The translations under genes were made by a program, and so were the position numbers. DNA of 9,749 bases from Parcubacteria group bacterium RIFCSPHIGHO2_01_FULL_47_10b (GTDB lineage: Bacteria; Patescibacteriota; Minisyncoccia; 2-01-FULL-47-10). Positions 1 to 7,400 of this stretch are shown here, one piece after another (within the stretch, counting starts at the first letter, position 1; every line of letters begins with the position of its first letter). The DNA lies in the NCBI GenBank assembly GCA_001824325.1, contig MHXC01000016.1:18044-27792 (forward strand). Reading direction: 5' to 3'. Under the pieces are notes generated by a model. It searched no databases, had not been told where the DNA came from, and saw only the letters and a list, made by a program, of their open reading frames with translations.

Positions 1-1800
1 CTGCGTGGACGCAATCAAATGGATCCCAACAGCGCGCGCCATTTGAGCCAATCGAACAATAATCGCCTCGACTTCCTTTTTATACATCGACATAATATCA
101 GCCATTTCATCAATCACGATCACAATAAATGGCAATTTGGGTAAATCGCCGCCTTCGCGCTCGATCTTTTCGTTATAGCCCTCAATATTGCGAACTTTTA
201 GCTCTGCGAGCATCTCGTACCGCCGATCCATTTCCTGCGTTGCCCATTTTAAAACATTGATTGACTTCTTGGAATCAACAACAACTGGCGCTAATAAATG
301 CGGGATCCCGTTATACAGCGTAAGCTCAACGCGCTTCGGGTCGATCAAGATAAACTTGAGCATATCAGGCGAATTCCGATAAATCAACGAGAGCAATATG
401 TTATTTACCCCAATGCTTTTACCAGAACCAGTAGCGCCGGCGATCAATAAGTGCGGCATTGAGCCAAGATCAGTAAATATCGGCGCACCACTCACATCTT
501 TGCCAATAGCAAATGATAAGCGCGACGGCGGATCGAATTCCTGCAGCGCCTTGAGCATTTCAAATAACCGCACCGTTGCCGCTTTCTTGTTCGGTACTTC
601 AATGCCTACCAGTGATTGGCCCGGAATAGGGGCTTCAATTCTAATCGGATGCGCAGCAAGGTTCAGCGACACATTGCTTTGCAGCGCCATGATTTTTGCA
701 AGATTGACGCCTTTTGGCGGCCGAAGCGTAAATTGCGTAATGGAGGGGCCGACTTTCACCTCGCCCATCTCGACGGTAAACCCAAACTCTTCAAATGTTC
801 GTTGGATGATTGCCTTATTTGCCTCGATATCACCGCTCTTTGGTTTTTCTCCTGTTGATTCGATCAGTGTTAATGGGGGCGGCTCATAGGTATCAGTCGG
901 CACAGCAAGAATTTCTTTCTGCTCTTCTTTTGGTTCTTCCATACCTACGCCGCCGCTCACCGATCGCTTCTTAAAATCAAACGCCTGCTGCGCAGGATGC
1001 GTTGCAAAACGCAATAGTCGCCCAGCGAATGTGGCATGTTTTTTAGGTCGGACTGGTTTATCAGGATGTGCGTCTTGCTTGTTCACGTCAACTGTTGACG
1101 CCGTAGTTGCGGCACCTGGTCCCGCTGCTTCGCCAGGAGATTTCTCAACTCCCTCCTGCTTGCCCTGGTCATCGCCACTATCCTCCCTATCACCCCCAGT
1201 AGCCAATTTTCGTAATGAAATATCGAATGTAATTAATATTGAAATCAAAAACAGCGCAATCAAGACAATAATCCCTGCCACATCCCCCAAAAACCGCTCA
1301 AATGGATAGGCAAATGCTTGGCCGATGATACCTGCTGGACGAATTATGGTTGCGCCTTCGATCGCACCACCGGTATCTCCTGAAACTGACATCGCAAAAA
1401 TACCGAGGAAACTCAACAAAAATAATACAAGCCCAATAACAATATGTGCGTGACGGTCTTTATGAAACGAAAACAAAACCGCGATGCCGCCACCAAAAAA
1501 CGTCAAAGGTATCAAAAATCCCGCTCGGCCAAATAAAAATTCGACAGCCCGTACAAAATATTCGCCAGCTGCGCCTGCTTTATCAAAAAATGCCAACATT
1601 GACAACAATGCCAGCACAAATAACAGAACCACCAAGATTGAACTCTTGGTTGCAGATGAAATCCCGAGGTCAAGTCGCGAGCCAGTGTCTTCTTCGCTAT
1701 CGTCGGCGCGCTTGCCGCGCCTCGCATTTTTTCGCGCTTTTTTCTCACGCCCTTCGTCTTCGCTACCTCGCCCCCTTTTGTGCTTCTTTTTTCGTGGCAT
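1..1800 (-). CDS. ftsK: FtsK/SpoIIIE-family DNA translocase (3'-truncated by window edge)
   Basis: FtsK-type proteins are septum-anchored ATPases that pump chromosomal DNA through the closing division site. The visible 600 codons are open with no frameshift. The N-terminus is very basic (MPRKKKHKRGRG). Four hydrophobic segments follow, near residues 54-72, 92-112, 119-139 and 174-192, and then a charged, Gly/Pro-rich linker to about residue 300. An FtsK alpha-type domain spans about 310-405 (GPSITQF, PIPGQSLVGIEVPN). The motor begins near 425 with Walker A GATGSGKS (455-462), the family motif LIDPKRVEL, and Walker B IVIDE (561-565). The visible sequence ends in AQMARAVGIHLIASTQ, just before the expected QRPS continuation, so the rest of the RecA-like motor and any DNA-reading gamma domain are outside the window. 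The ATG at 1798-1800 is chosen because an in-frame stop (1810-1812) lies just upstream. No Shine-Dalgarno is visible before it. A good promoter sits 30-65 bases upstream. The linker is much shorter than in E. coli FtsK, as in many non-proteobacterial homologues. Confidence 0.96.
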   Translation of the reverse strand, partial: MPRKKKHKRGRGSEDEGREKKARKNARRGKRADDSEEDTGSRLDLGISSATKSSILVVLLFVLALLSMLAFFDKAGAAGEYFVRAVEFLFGRAGFLIPLTFFGGGIAVLFSFHKDRHAHIVIGLVLFLLSFLGIFAMSVSGDTGGAIEGATIIRPAGIIGQAFAYPFERFLGDVAGIIVLIALFLISILITFDISLRKLATGGDREDSGDDQGKQEGVEKSPGEAAGPGAATTASTVDVNKQDAHPDKPVRPKKHATFAGRLLRFATHPAQQAFDFKKRSVSGGVGMEEPKEEQKEILAVPTDTYEPPPLTLIESTGEKPKSGDIEANKAIIQRTFEEFGFTVEMGEVKVGPSITQFTLRPPKGVNLAKIMALQSNVSLNLAAHPIRIEAPIPGQSLVGIEVPNKKAATVRLFEMLKALQEFDPPSRLSFAIGKDVSGAPIFTDLGSMPHLLIAGATGSGKSIGVNNILLSLIYRNSPDMLKFILIDPKRVELTLYNGIPHLLAPVVVDSKKSINVLKWATQEMDRRYEMLAELKVRNIEGYNEKIEREGGDLPKLPFIVIVIDEMADIMSMYKKEVEAIIVRLAQMARAVGIHLIASTQ

Positions 1801-1836
1801 GGTTATTGTTCACGTTTCGATCCAGTCTATGTGCCT

Positions 1837-1865
1837 ATTGTAGCGTGTTTGCGGAGTAGTGGCAA
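1837..1865 (-). promoter_or_regulatory. sigma70-type promoter of ftsK
   Basis: On the minus strand a -35 box TTGCCA (1860-1865, 5 of 6 consensus) and a -10 box TACAAT (1837-1842, 5 of 6) are separated by exactly 17 bases. The predicted start of transcription is near 1830, giving a leader of about 30 bases before the ftsK ATG. The -35 box directly abuts the T-rich tail of the terminator-like hairpin upstream, so ftsK would be transcribed independently of rpoBC-hppA. This is inferred from sequence match only. Confidence 0.6.
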
Positions 1866-1914
1866 TATAAAGAGAAGACGCCATCCGATCGATACTCCGA
1901 CCAGTTGGCGTCTC
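1866..1914 (-). terminator. probable intrinsic terminator upstream of ftsK
   Basis: The arms AGACGCCA and TGGCGTCT (1906-1913 with 1876-1883) form a perfect 8-bp stem, extendable by one G-U pair. They enclose a 22-base loop that can form a small inner GGUC/GAUC helix. On the minus strand the stem is followed by a pyrimidine-rich tail, TTCTCTTTATATT, which is T-rich but not a clean T-run. The large loop and imperfect tail make it a moderate candidate. Its position, immediately before the ftsK promoter and after the structured region, fits a boundary between transcription units. Confidence 0.45.
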
Positions 1915-1917
1915 ATT

Positions 1918-2164
1918 CTCAGCTCTTTGTATGTGTACTTGAAGTAAACCGCATTGCGATCCGGGGGATCGGACGTGGTGAAATACTCCAAGTTTTGAAA
2001 GAGCTGAGTCACGGAGGAGGCTTAGGGATGTCTCTAGCCGCCAGTATCGTCATCCGGTCCTCGACCACCGGTCGAATCACCTTTCGGACCATTCGCGTAC
2101 TCCGCACTACACGATGACCCTGTGGGGCCCAAGCTTAATGATCCGCACAATGCGATCACCACAG
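1918..2164 (-). ncRNA. candidate structured RNA, 3' block (unknown family)
   Basis: No known family is recognised. On the minus strand three successive helical domains can be drawn. (a) CTGTGG/CCACAG (2159-2164 with 2120-2125) encloses the hairpin TGATCGCA-TTG-TGCgGATCA (2139-2158). (b) GTCATC/GATGAC (2113-2118 with 2049-2054) encloses GGTCC/GGACC (2086-2090 with 2056-2060), which in turn encloses TCGACC-GGT-GGTCGA (2061-2075). (c) A perfect 11-bp helix CTCAGCTCTTT/AAAGAGCTGAG (1998-2008 with 1918-1928) encloses CGATCC-CCC-GGATCG. The nesting and compact spacing suggest RNA folding rather than chance palindromes. The minus strand is preferred because all genes, the T-runs and the terminator candidate point that way. 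It could be a 3' UTR of the rpoBC-hppA transcript, a separate small RNA, or decayed mobile DNA. A 42-codon open frame overlaps it and is discussed in the findings. Confidence 0.4.
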
Positions 2165-2220
2165 TACATCACCTCCTTCGCGCGTTTGATATTTTTCGCA
2201 TTCGATCTCGAAAAGAGCTT

Positions 2221-2396
2221 AAAAAGTATCGAAACTCCCTGTGCCACCACCCCGAGAAGTAAACCTCGGAGGTTGCTCGGCATGGTCACGCCGTTGGCGT
2301 GCGAGCAGCCGAGAGCTTAGGGCGCGATTTCCCGCAGGGGAAATCGACGCACGGTACTTCGAGGGGTGGGGGCACAGATCAGTTCCTAATATATAC
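2221..2396 (-). ncRNA. candidate Y-shaped structured RNA / long-stem terminator downstream of hppA
   Basis: The outer arms on the minus strand pair in steps: GTAT/ATAC (2393-2396 with 2226-2229), GGAACT/AGTTTC (2381-2386 with 2231-2236, one wobble), then a 23-base helix with 20 pairs (2355-2377 with 2239-2261; one single mismatch and one symmetric 2x2 mismatch). The helix encloses two hairpins. One is GCG-CGATTTCCC with loop CTGC and GGGAAATCG-CGC (2322-2350). The other is GGCTGCTCG/CGAGCAACC, with an inner CACGCC-AAC-GGCGTG (2271-2310). Five T follow the outer stem directly (2221-2225), so the element could end transcription of rpoBC-hppA. A weak promoter-like TTGTAA/17 bases/TATTAG overlaps the hppA stop and could make it a free RNA. 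The length of about 170 nt resembles 6S RNA, but the two-hairpin cap does not match the single stem with central bubble of that family. No family assignment is made. Confidence 0.5.
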
Positions 2397-2408
2397 TCTA
2401 ACAGCGCT

Positions 2409-4439
2409 TTACAAAATTGACAACGAATACATCAAGATCCCACTCGCCGCCAAGATCGCAATCATATTCATCACCTTAATAAGCGGGTTGATGGCAGGGC
2501 CTGCAGTGTCTTTATAGGGGTCGCCGACGGTATCGCCTACCACTGCTGCCTTGTGTGCATCAGAACCTTTGCCACCATGCTTGCCTGCCTCAATAAGCTT
2601 TTTGGCATTGTCCCATGCTGCGCCACCATTGGTCATCTGCAAAGCGACGAAAATACCAGTTACGATAGAACCGAGTAACATGCCGCCAAGCGCAATGGGC
2701 CCAAGCACAAACCCGACAACTAACGGTGCCGAAACAGCCAAAACTCCCGGGGCAATCATTTCTTTTAATGCTGATTTTGTCACAATATCCACAGTTCGGC
2801 CGTAGTCCGGTTTTTCAGTATGCTGCATAATGCCTGGCTTTTCTTTGAACTGCTCGCGCACATCTTTGACCACACTAAACGCCGCGCGACCCACTGCGCG
2901 CATAGCAAATGATGAGAATAAAAATGGAATGGCTCCACCAAGTAATAAACCGACGACAACCAAAGGATCGCTCAATTTAAAGACCAGTTCAAGACCAAGT
3001 CCTTTTGCCTGATTTATAGCAGTTAATTCATCAACATACGCCGTAAATAGCGTCAACGCCGCAAGGCCCGCTGAACCGATGGCGTATGCCTTGGTAACTG
3101 CTTTTGTTGTATTGCCAACTGCATCTAATGCGTCGGTGCGATCGCGTACCTCTTGGGGCTGCGATGACATTTCGGCGATACCGCCCGCGTTATCAGTAAT
3201 CGGTCCGAATGCATCAAGTGCAATAATCATGCCAGTGAGCGACAACATAGCCACTGCTGCAATTGCCACCCCGTACATCCCACCCAGCATAAAGCTCACG
3301 AGAATACCCACAACAATCAACACCACAGGAGCAAATGTAGATTCTAGTCCGAATGCCAGGCCCGCAATAATATTCGTGCCAGCGCCTGATTGCGATGCTT
3401 CGGAGATCTGCTTGACCGGTCGAAACCCTGTCCCTGTGTAATATTCAGTAATAATAAATAACCCGATGACAACAACCAGACCGACTAACGATGCAAAAAA
3501 GAGGTTCATGTCAAAGCCCAGTTGATTCGTCACCCACCAAAACCCGATAGCGCCGATAATACCGGATGCTGCAACGCCTTTGTATAACGCGCGCATAATC
3601 TTTGTATCTTTAGCGCCACTTAATCGTACAAAAAACGTACCGATAATACTCGCTACAACGCCAATCGCGCCCAAAACGAGCGGATAGACAACTTGATTGG
3701 AGCCGCCCTGCAACGAACCAATCAACATGGCGCCAATAAGCGTTACGGTATATGTCTCAAATAGGTCAGCAGCCATTCCAGCATTGTCGCCAACGTTGTC
3801 TCCCACATTATCAGCAATAACTGCAGGGTTGCGTGGGTCGTCCTCGGGGATTCCTGCTTCTACTTTGCCTACTAAATCAGCCCCGACATCAGCCGCTTTT
3901 GTATAAATACCACCGCCGACACGAGCGAACAAGCTAATCAGCGAGCCGCCGAATCCAACGCCGAGTATTGCGAATGGATCAGTCGCGCCAGTGACTGCAA
4001 AAAAGCCCGCAACTGCCAATAATCCAAGGCCGACGACTGCCATGCCAGTCACGGTGCCACCCTGAAATGCAGTGGCGAGCCCTGCTTGTAAGCTCTGTGT
4101 TGCAGCTTGCGTGGTGCGTACATTCGCGCGAACTGCGACGAACATGCCTGCATAGCCAGCCAAAGCTGAAAACAGCGCGCCGATTAAAAATCCTATAGCA
4201 CTTTGCACTCCGAGCGTGCCCCACAAAATTACTGCGATAACCGCTGCAAAGGCAGCGATCGTGCGATATTGACGGTTCAGATAGGCCCGAGCGCCAGCAG
4301 CGATCGCTGCGGCGATTTCTTTCATCTGTTTCGTGCCATCGGGAAGGGCTAAGACCTGCTTGACTAAATATGCTGCAAATAATAGAGGAACTATCGCGAC
4401 ACCGGCAATATTCCATGGATTCGTGAGAAATGCAATCAT
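2409..4439 (-). CDS. hppA: membrane-bound H+-translocating pyrophosphatase, K+-independent type
   Basis: The enzyme hydrolyses inorganic pyrophosphate and pumps ions across the cytoplasmic membrane. The 676-residue product is full length for the family (usually about 660-770) and is dominated by hydrophobic helices, consistent with the 16-helix fold. The substrate-binding motifs are intact: [11 protein letters not shown] (184-194) with [21 protein letters not shown] following (to 218), DNAGGIAEM (416-424), and the C-terminal [17 protein letters not shown] (635-651). The selectivity segment reads GNTTKAVT. Lys446 and Thr449 occupy the positions that distinguish K+-independent pumps (Lys/Thr) from K+-dependent ones (Ala and Gly/Ala), so K+-independent H+ pumping is inferred. 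The ATG at 4437-4439 is the first start after the rpoC stop, 44 bases downstream, and no strong ribosome binding site precedes it. Co-transcription with rpoBC is likely from the spacing. Confidence 0.97.
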   Translation of the reverse strand: MIAFLTNPWNIAGVAIVPLLFAAYLVKQVLALPDGTKQMKEIAAAIAAGARAYLNRQYRTIAAFAAVIAVILWGTLGVQSAIGFLIGALFSALAGYAGMFVAVRANVRTTQAATQSLQAGLATAFQGGTVTGMAVVGLGLLAVAGFFAVTGATDPFAILGVGFGGSLISLFARVGGGIYTKAADVGADLVGKVEAGIPEDDPRNPAVIADNVGDNVGDNAGMAADLFETYTVTLIGAMLIGSLQGGSNQVVYPLVLGAIGVVASIIGTFFVRLSGAKDTKIMRALYKGVAASGIIGAIGFWWVTNQLGFDMNLFFASLVGLVVVIGLFIITEYYTGTGFRPVKQISEASQSGAGTNIIAGLAFGLESTFAPVVLIVVGILVSFMLGGMYGVAIAAVAMLSLTGMIIALDAFGPITDNAGGIAEMSSQPQEVRDRTDALDAVGNTTKAVTKAYAIGSAGLAALTLFTAYVDELTAINQAKGLGLELVFKLSDPLVVVGLLLGGAIPFLFSSFAMRAVGRAAFSVVKDVREQFKEKPGIMQHTEKPDYGRTVDIVTKSALKEMIAPGVLAVSAPLVVGFVLGPIALGGMLLGSIVTGIFVALQMTNGGAAWDNAKKLIEAGKHGGKGSDAHKAAVVGDTVGDPYKDTAGPAINPLIKVMNMIAILAASGILMYSLSIL

Positions 4440-4454
4440 AGTCGTATATTACCT

Positions 4455-4460
4455 ATTATA
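4455..4460 (-). promoter_or_regulatory. possible -10 element (TATAAT) before hppA
   Basis: A perfect TATAAT lies on the minus strand within the 44-base rpoC-hppA gap. No convincing -35 box is found at 16-18 bases (best TGGATG or GTGGAT). If used, transcription would start near 4448, only about 9 bases before the hppA ATG, giving an almost leaderless message. The gap is AT-rich, so this may be chance. Confidence 0.2.
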
Positions 4461-4483
4461 GATACAACATTGGCTCCATCCAC

Positions 4484-7400
4484 TTATGAGACGCTTGCAC
4501 TCGCCTGTACCGCCTCTCCCGCGACTGCCGGCGCAACTTCCTCCTTGACACGTAATTCTGCCGCTTCTTTTTCAAAGCGTGCTTTTTGCTTGTTAAATCC
4601 GGTGCCTGCTGGAATCAATCGGCCAATAATGACATTCTCTTTGAGACCTGTTAATTCATCAACCTTGCCTTCGAGCGAAGCATCAATCAACGCCTTTGCA
4701 GTCATCTGGAAAGATGCTGCAGACAAGAAGCTCTCCGCAGTAATAGCAACTTTCGTAATGCCTAACAATAGCGCCTTTGCTCGCGCTGGTTGTTTGCCCT
4801 CCGCTTCCAACTTTGCATTCATCGTCAAAAACTTTGCCCGATCAACAGTTTCGCCAGGGATAAACAACGAATCGCCTGAAGCAGTAACATTCAAGCGAGA
4901 CAACATTTTCCGGGTAATAACCTCGATATATTTATCGTGAATTTCAGCACCCTTTGAGGAATAGATCTTTTGCACTTCAGACGCGATATAGCGCGAAACT
5001 TCAATTGCGCCGACCTGCTTAAATAACTCTTGAAGGTCAACGTGTCCCTCGGTCAACTGCTGGCCTTTCGTCACTAAATCGCCCTTTGCCACATACACAA
5101 CGAAACCCGCAGGAACAGTGTATTGCACCAGTTCGCTCTCTTTGCTCTTCGCTTTCGCTGCTTCTGTCTTGATTTTAATAACCTTTGTCGTGCCTTTTGC
5201 TGTGACTGACTCAACCTTGCCCTCCACCTCTGCGATCAGCGCCTTCACTTTCGGACGGCGGCACTCAAAAATTTCTTCTACACGGGGTAGACCTTGCGTA
5301 ATATCCTGACTACCAGCGACACCACCCATGTGGAATGTGCGCATGGTTAACTGTGTGCCTGGTTCGCCAATGGATTGCGCTGAAATAATACCGACTGCTT
5401 GACCGAGTTCCACCATATCATTACGGCCAAGGTCAAAACCAAAGCATTCTTGGCACACACCCGTAAGGTCATCACAGGTGATTGGCGATCGTACCCACAC
5501 TTCAGTGATGGCCGCCTCTTTTTCAATAATTTGCGCAAGTTCGTGGCCAATTCGATCGCCGCCTTTTGCAATCACCGTCGAACCGGACTTGATTGGTTTC
5601 AATAGCACGCGCCCGAATAATCGCTCGCCGAATGGCACGCCCACCTCATCAGAATCAGCGCGGAAAACCGGAATGCCTTGCTTGGTCCCGCAATCCTTGT
5701 GTTTTACAATCGTATCGTGCGCAACGTCAATGAGGCGGCGCGTCAGATAACCAGCTGCAGCAGTTCGCAACGCAGTGTCAGTGGTACCCTTGCGTGCGCC
5801 GTGTGTTGAGTTGAAATATTCAAGTACGTTAAATCCTTCCTTGAAACTATGCTTAATAGGAAGCTCGATTTCCTCGCCCGACGGGTTCACCACCAACCCC
5901 TTCATACCGATCATCTGCACTACCTGCCCCCACGAACCGCGTGAACCAGAGTCGATAATTGCATATACGGGGTTGTTCGGATCAAAGGTCGTCTGCACTT
6001 TTTGCGCGATGCGGTCTTTTATTGAGTGCCATAGCGCCACCACTTGATTCTTTCGCTCCTGTTGCGTGAGCAAACCCATGTTATAGTCGCCAATAATTCG
6101 CTCAAGTTCTTTTTCCGCTTCAACCATAATATCGTGCTTTTCAGGCGGTGTAATAAGATCCGACATAGACCACGTAATGCCTGACTTTGTCGCAAACTTA
6201 AAACCCAAATTTTTAATAGCATCAAGCATGTGAGCAACCTGCTCATTCGGATAGGTCACGATCAGATCGCTCAATAGATCACGTAAACGCTTGCTGCCGA
6301 AATGCTCATTGCGGAATGGGAGTTCCGGTGGTAATACCTGGTTAAATAATATACGTCCAACGGTGGTCTCAACCATCTTGACTTCCCCCTCGTGCTCAAT
6401 GCTCATGCGAACCATAATCTTTTCGCGCAACTTGACTACGCGCTCTTGATAAGCCAAAATCGCTTCGTCTGTATTGCCAAAATAGCGCAGATTCTCCTTG
6501 CTCACGTTCGCGGTGTCAGTTGCCATCTGGGTCAAATAGTAGATGCCAAGCACAATGTCCTGGTTCGGTTTTGCGATTGGCTTGCCAGTTGCCGGTTTCA
6601 ATAAGTTGTGCTGCGAAAGCATTAATTGTTTCGCTTCGATCTGTGCTTCGTCGGAAAGAGGTAAATGGACTGCCATTTGATCTCCGTCAAAGTCAGCGTT
6701 AAAAGCGCTACATACAAGCGGATGCAGGTTGATTGCCGAACCCTCGGTTAAGAGTGGCTTAAATGCCTGGATGCCAAGTCGGTGCAGCGTTGGTGCGCGG
6801 TTTAAGAGCACATAGCGCCCCTTGGTCACTTCTTCCAAAATATCCCACACCTCAGGAATACCGTCGTCAATCAAGTGTCCTGCACCGCGGACGTTGTGCG
6901 CCAGATCGCGCTCAATAAGCTTTGCAATAACAAACGGCTTAAAAATTTCAAGCGCCATCTTCTTCGGAATGCCACACTCGTCGAGATTAAGGGTCGGACC
7001 GGCAACAATAACGCTGCGGCCAGAATAATCAACACGCTTGCCCAGCAAGTTTCGGCGGAATCGGCCTTGCTTGCCTTGCAACATGTCAGCCAATGATTTC
7101 AATGCGCGCTTCTGGCCGGTGGATGCCATAACTGCCTTACCGCGACGGGCCGAGTTATCTATAAGCGCGTCAACCGCCTCCTGCAACATGCGCTTTTCGT
7201 TGCGTAAAATAACTTCCGGCGCATTGAGTTCAATTAATTTTTTCAGACGGTTATTGCGGTTGATAACACGGCGATACAAATCATTCACATCGCTCGATGC
7301 AAAGCGTCCACCGTCTAGCTGCACCATGGGGCGCAAATCTGGTGGAATTACCGGTAACATCGTGAAGAACATCCATTCCGGTCGAGTATTCGACCTAACC

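Noticed and set aside
1827..2012. Open frame of 61 codons on the minus strand with a GTG start
   Set aside because: It runs across the 11-bp inverted repeat, the terminator hairpin and the ftsK promoter, and lacks a ribosome site.
2061..2090. ATTCGACC / GGTCGAATC as a tRNA T-arm
   Set aside because: The flanking bases do not form a 5-bp T-stem and no acceptor, D or anticodon arms can be drawn.
1905..2117. Open frame of 70 codons on the plus strand with a TTG start
   Set aside because: Non-ATG start, no ribosome site, overlaps the terminator and helical arms, and no recognisable protein features.
2114..2320. Open frame of 68 codons on the plus strand
   Set aside because: It lies antisense to the hairpins, has no recognisable domain or ribosome site, and its length is expected by chance.
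1861..2400. tmRNA, RNase P RNA or SRP RNA as identity of the structured region
   Set aside because: Neither strand shows the RNase P core GAGGAAAGTCC, a tmRNA 3' end with TTCGA arm and CCA, or the SRP GGAA-loop with its AGCAGCC partner in the right context. An AGCAGCC string at 2304-2310 belongs to a different stem with a 3-base loop.
2388..2414. Promoter overlapping the hppA stop codon
   Set aside because: TTGTAA and TATTAG (17-base gap) or TATATT (15-base gap) match consensus only partly; too weak to list as a feature, though relevant if a separate RNA is found.
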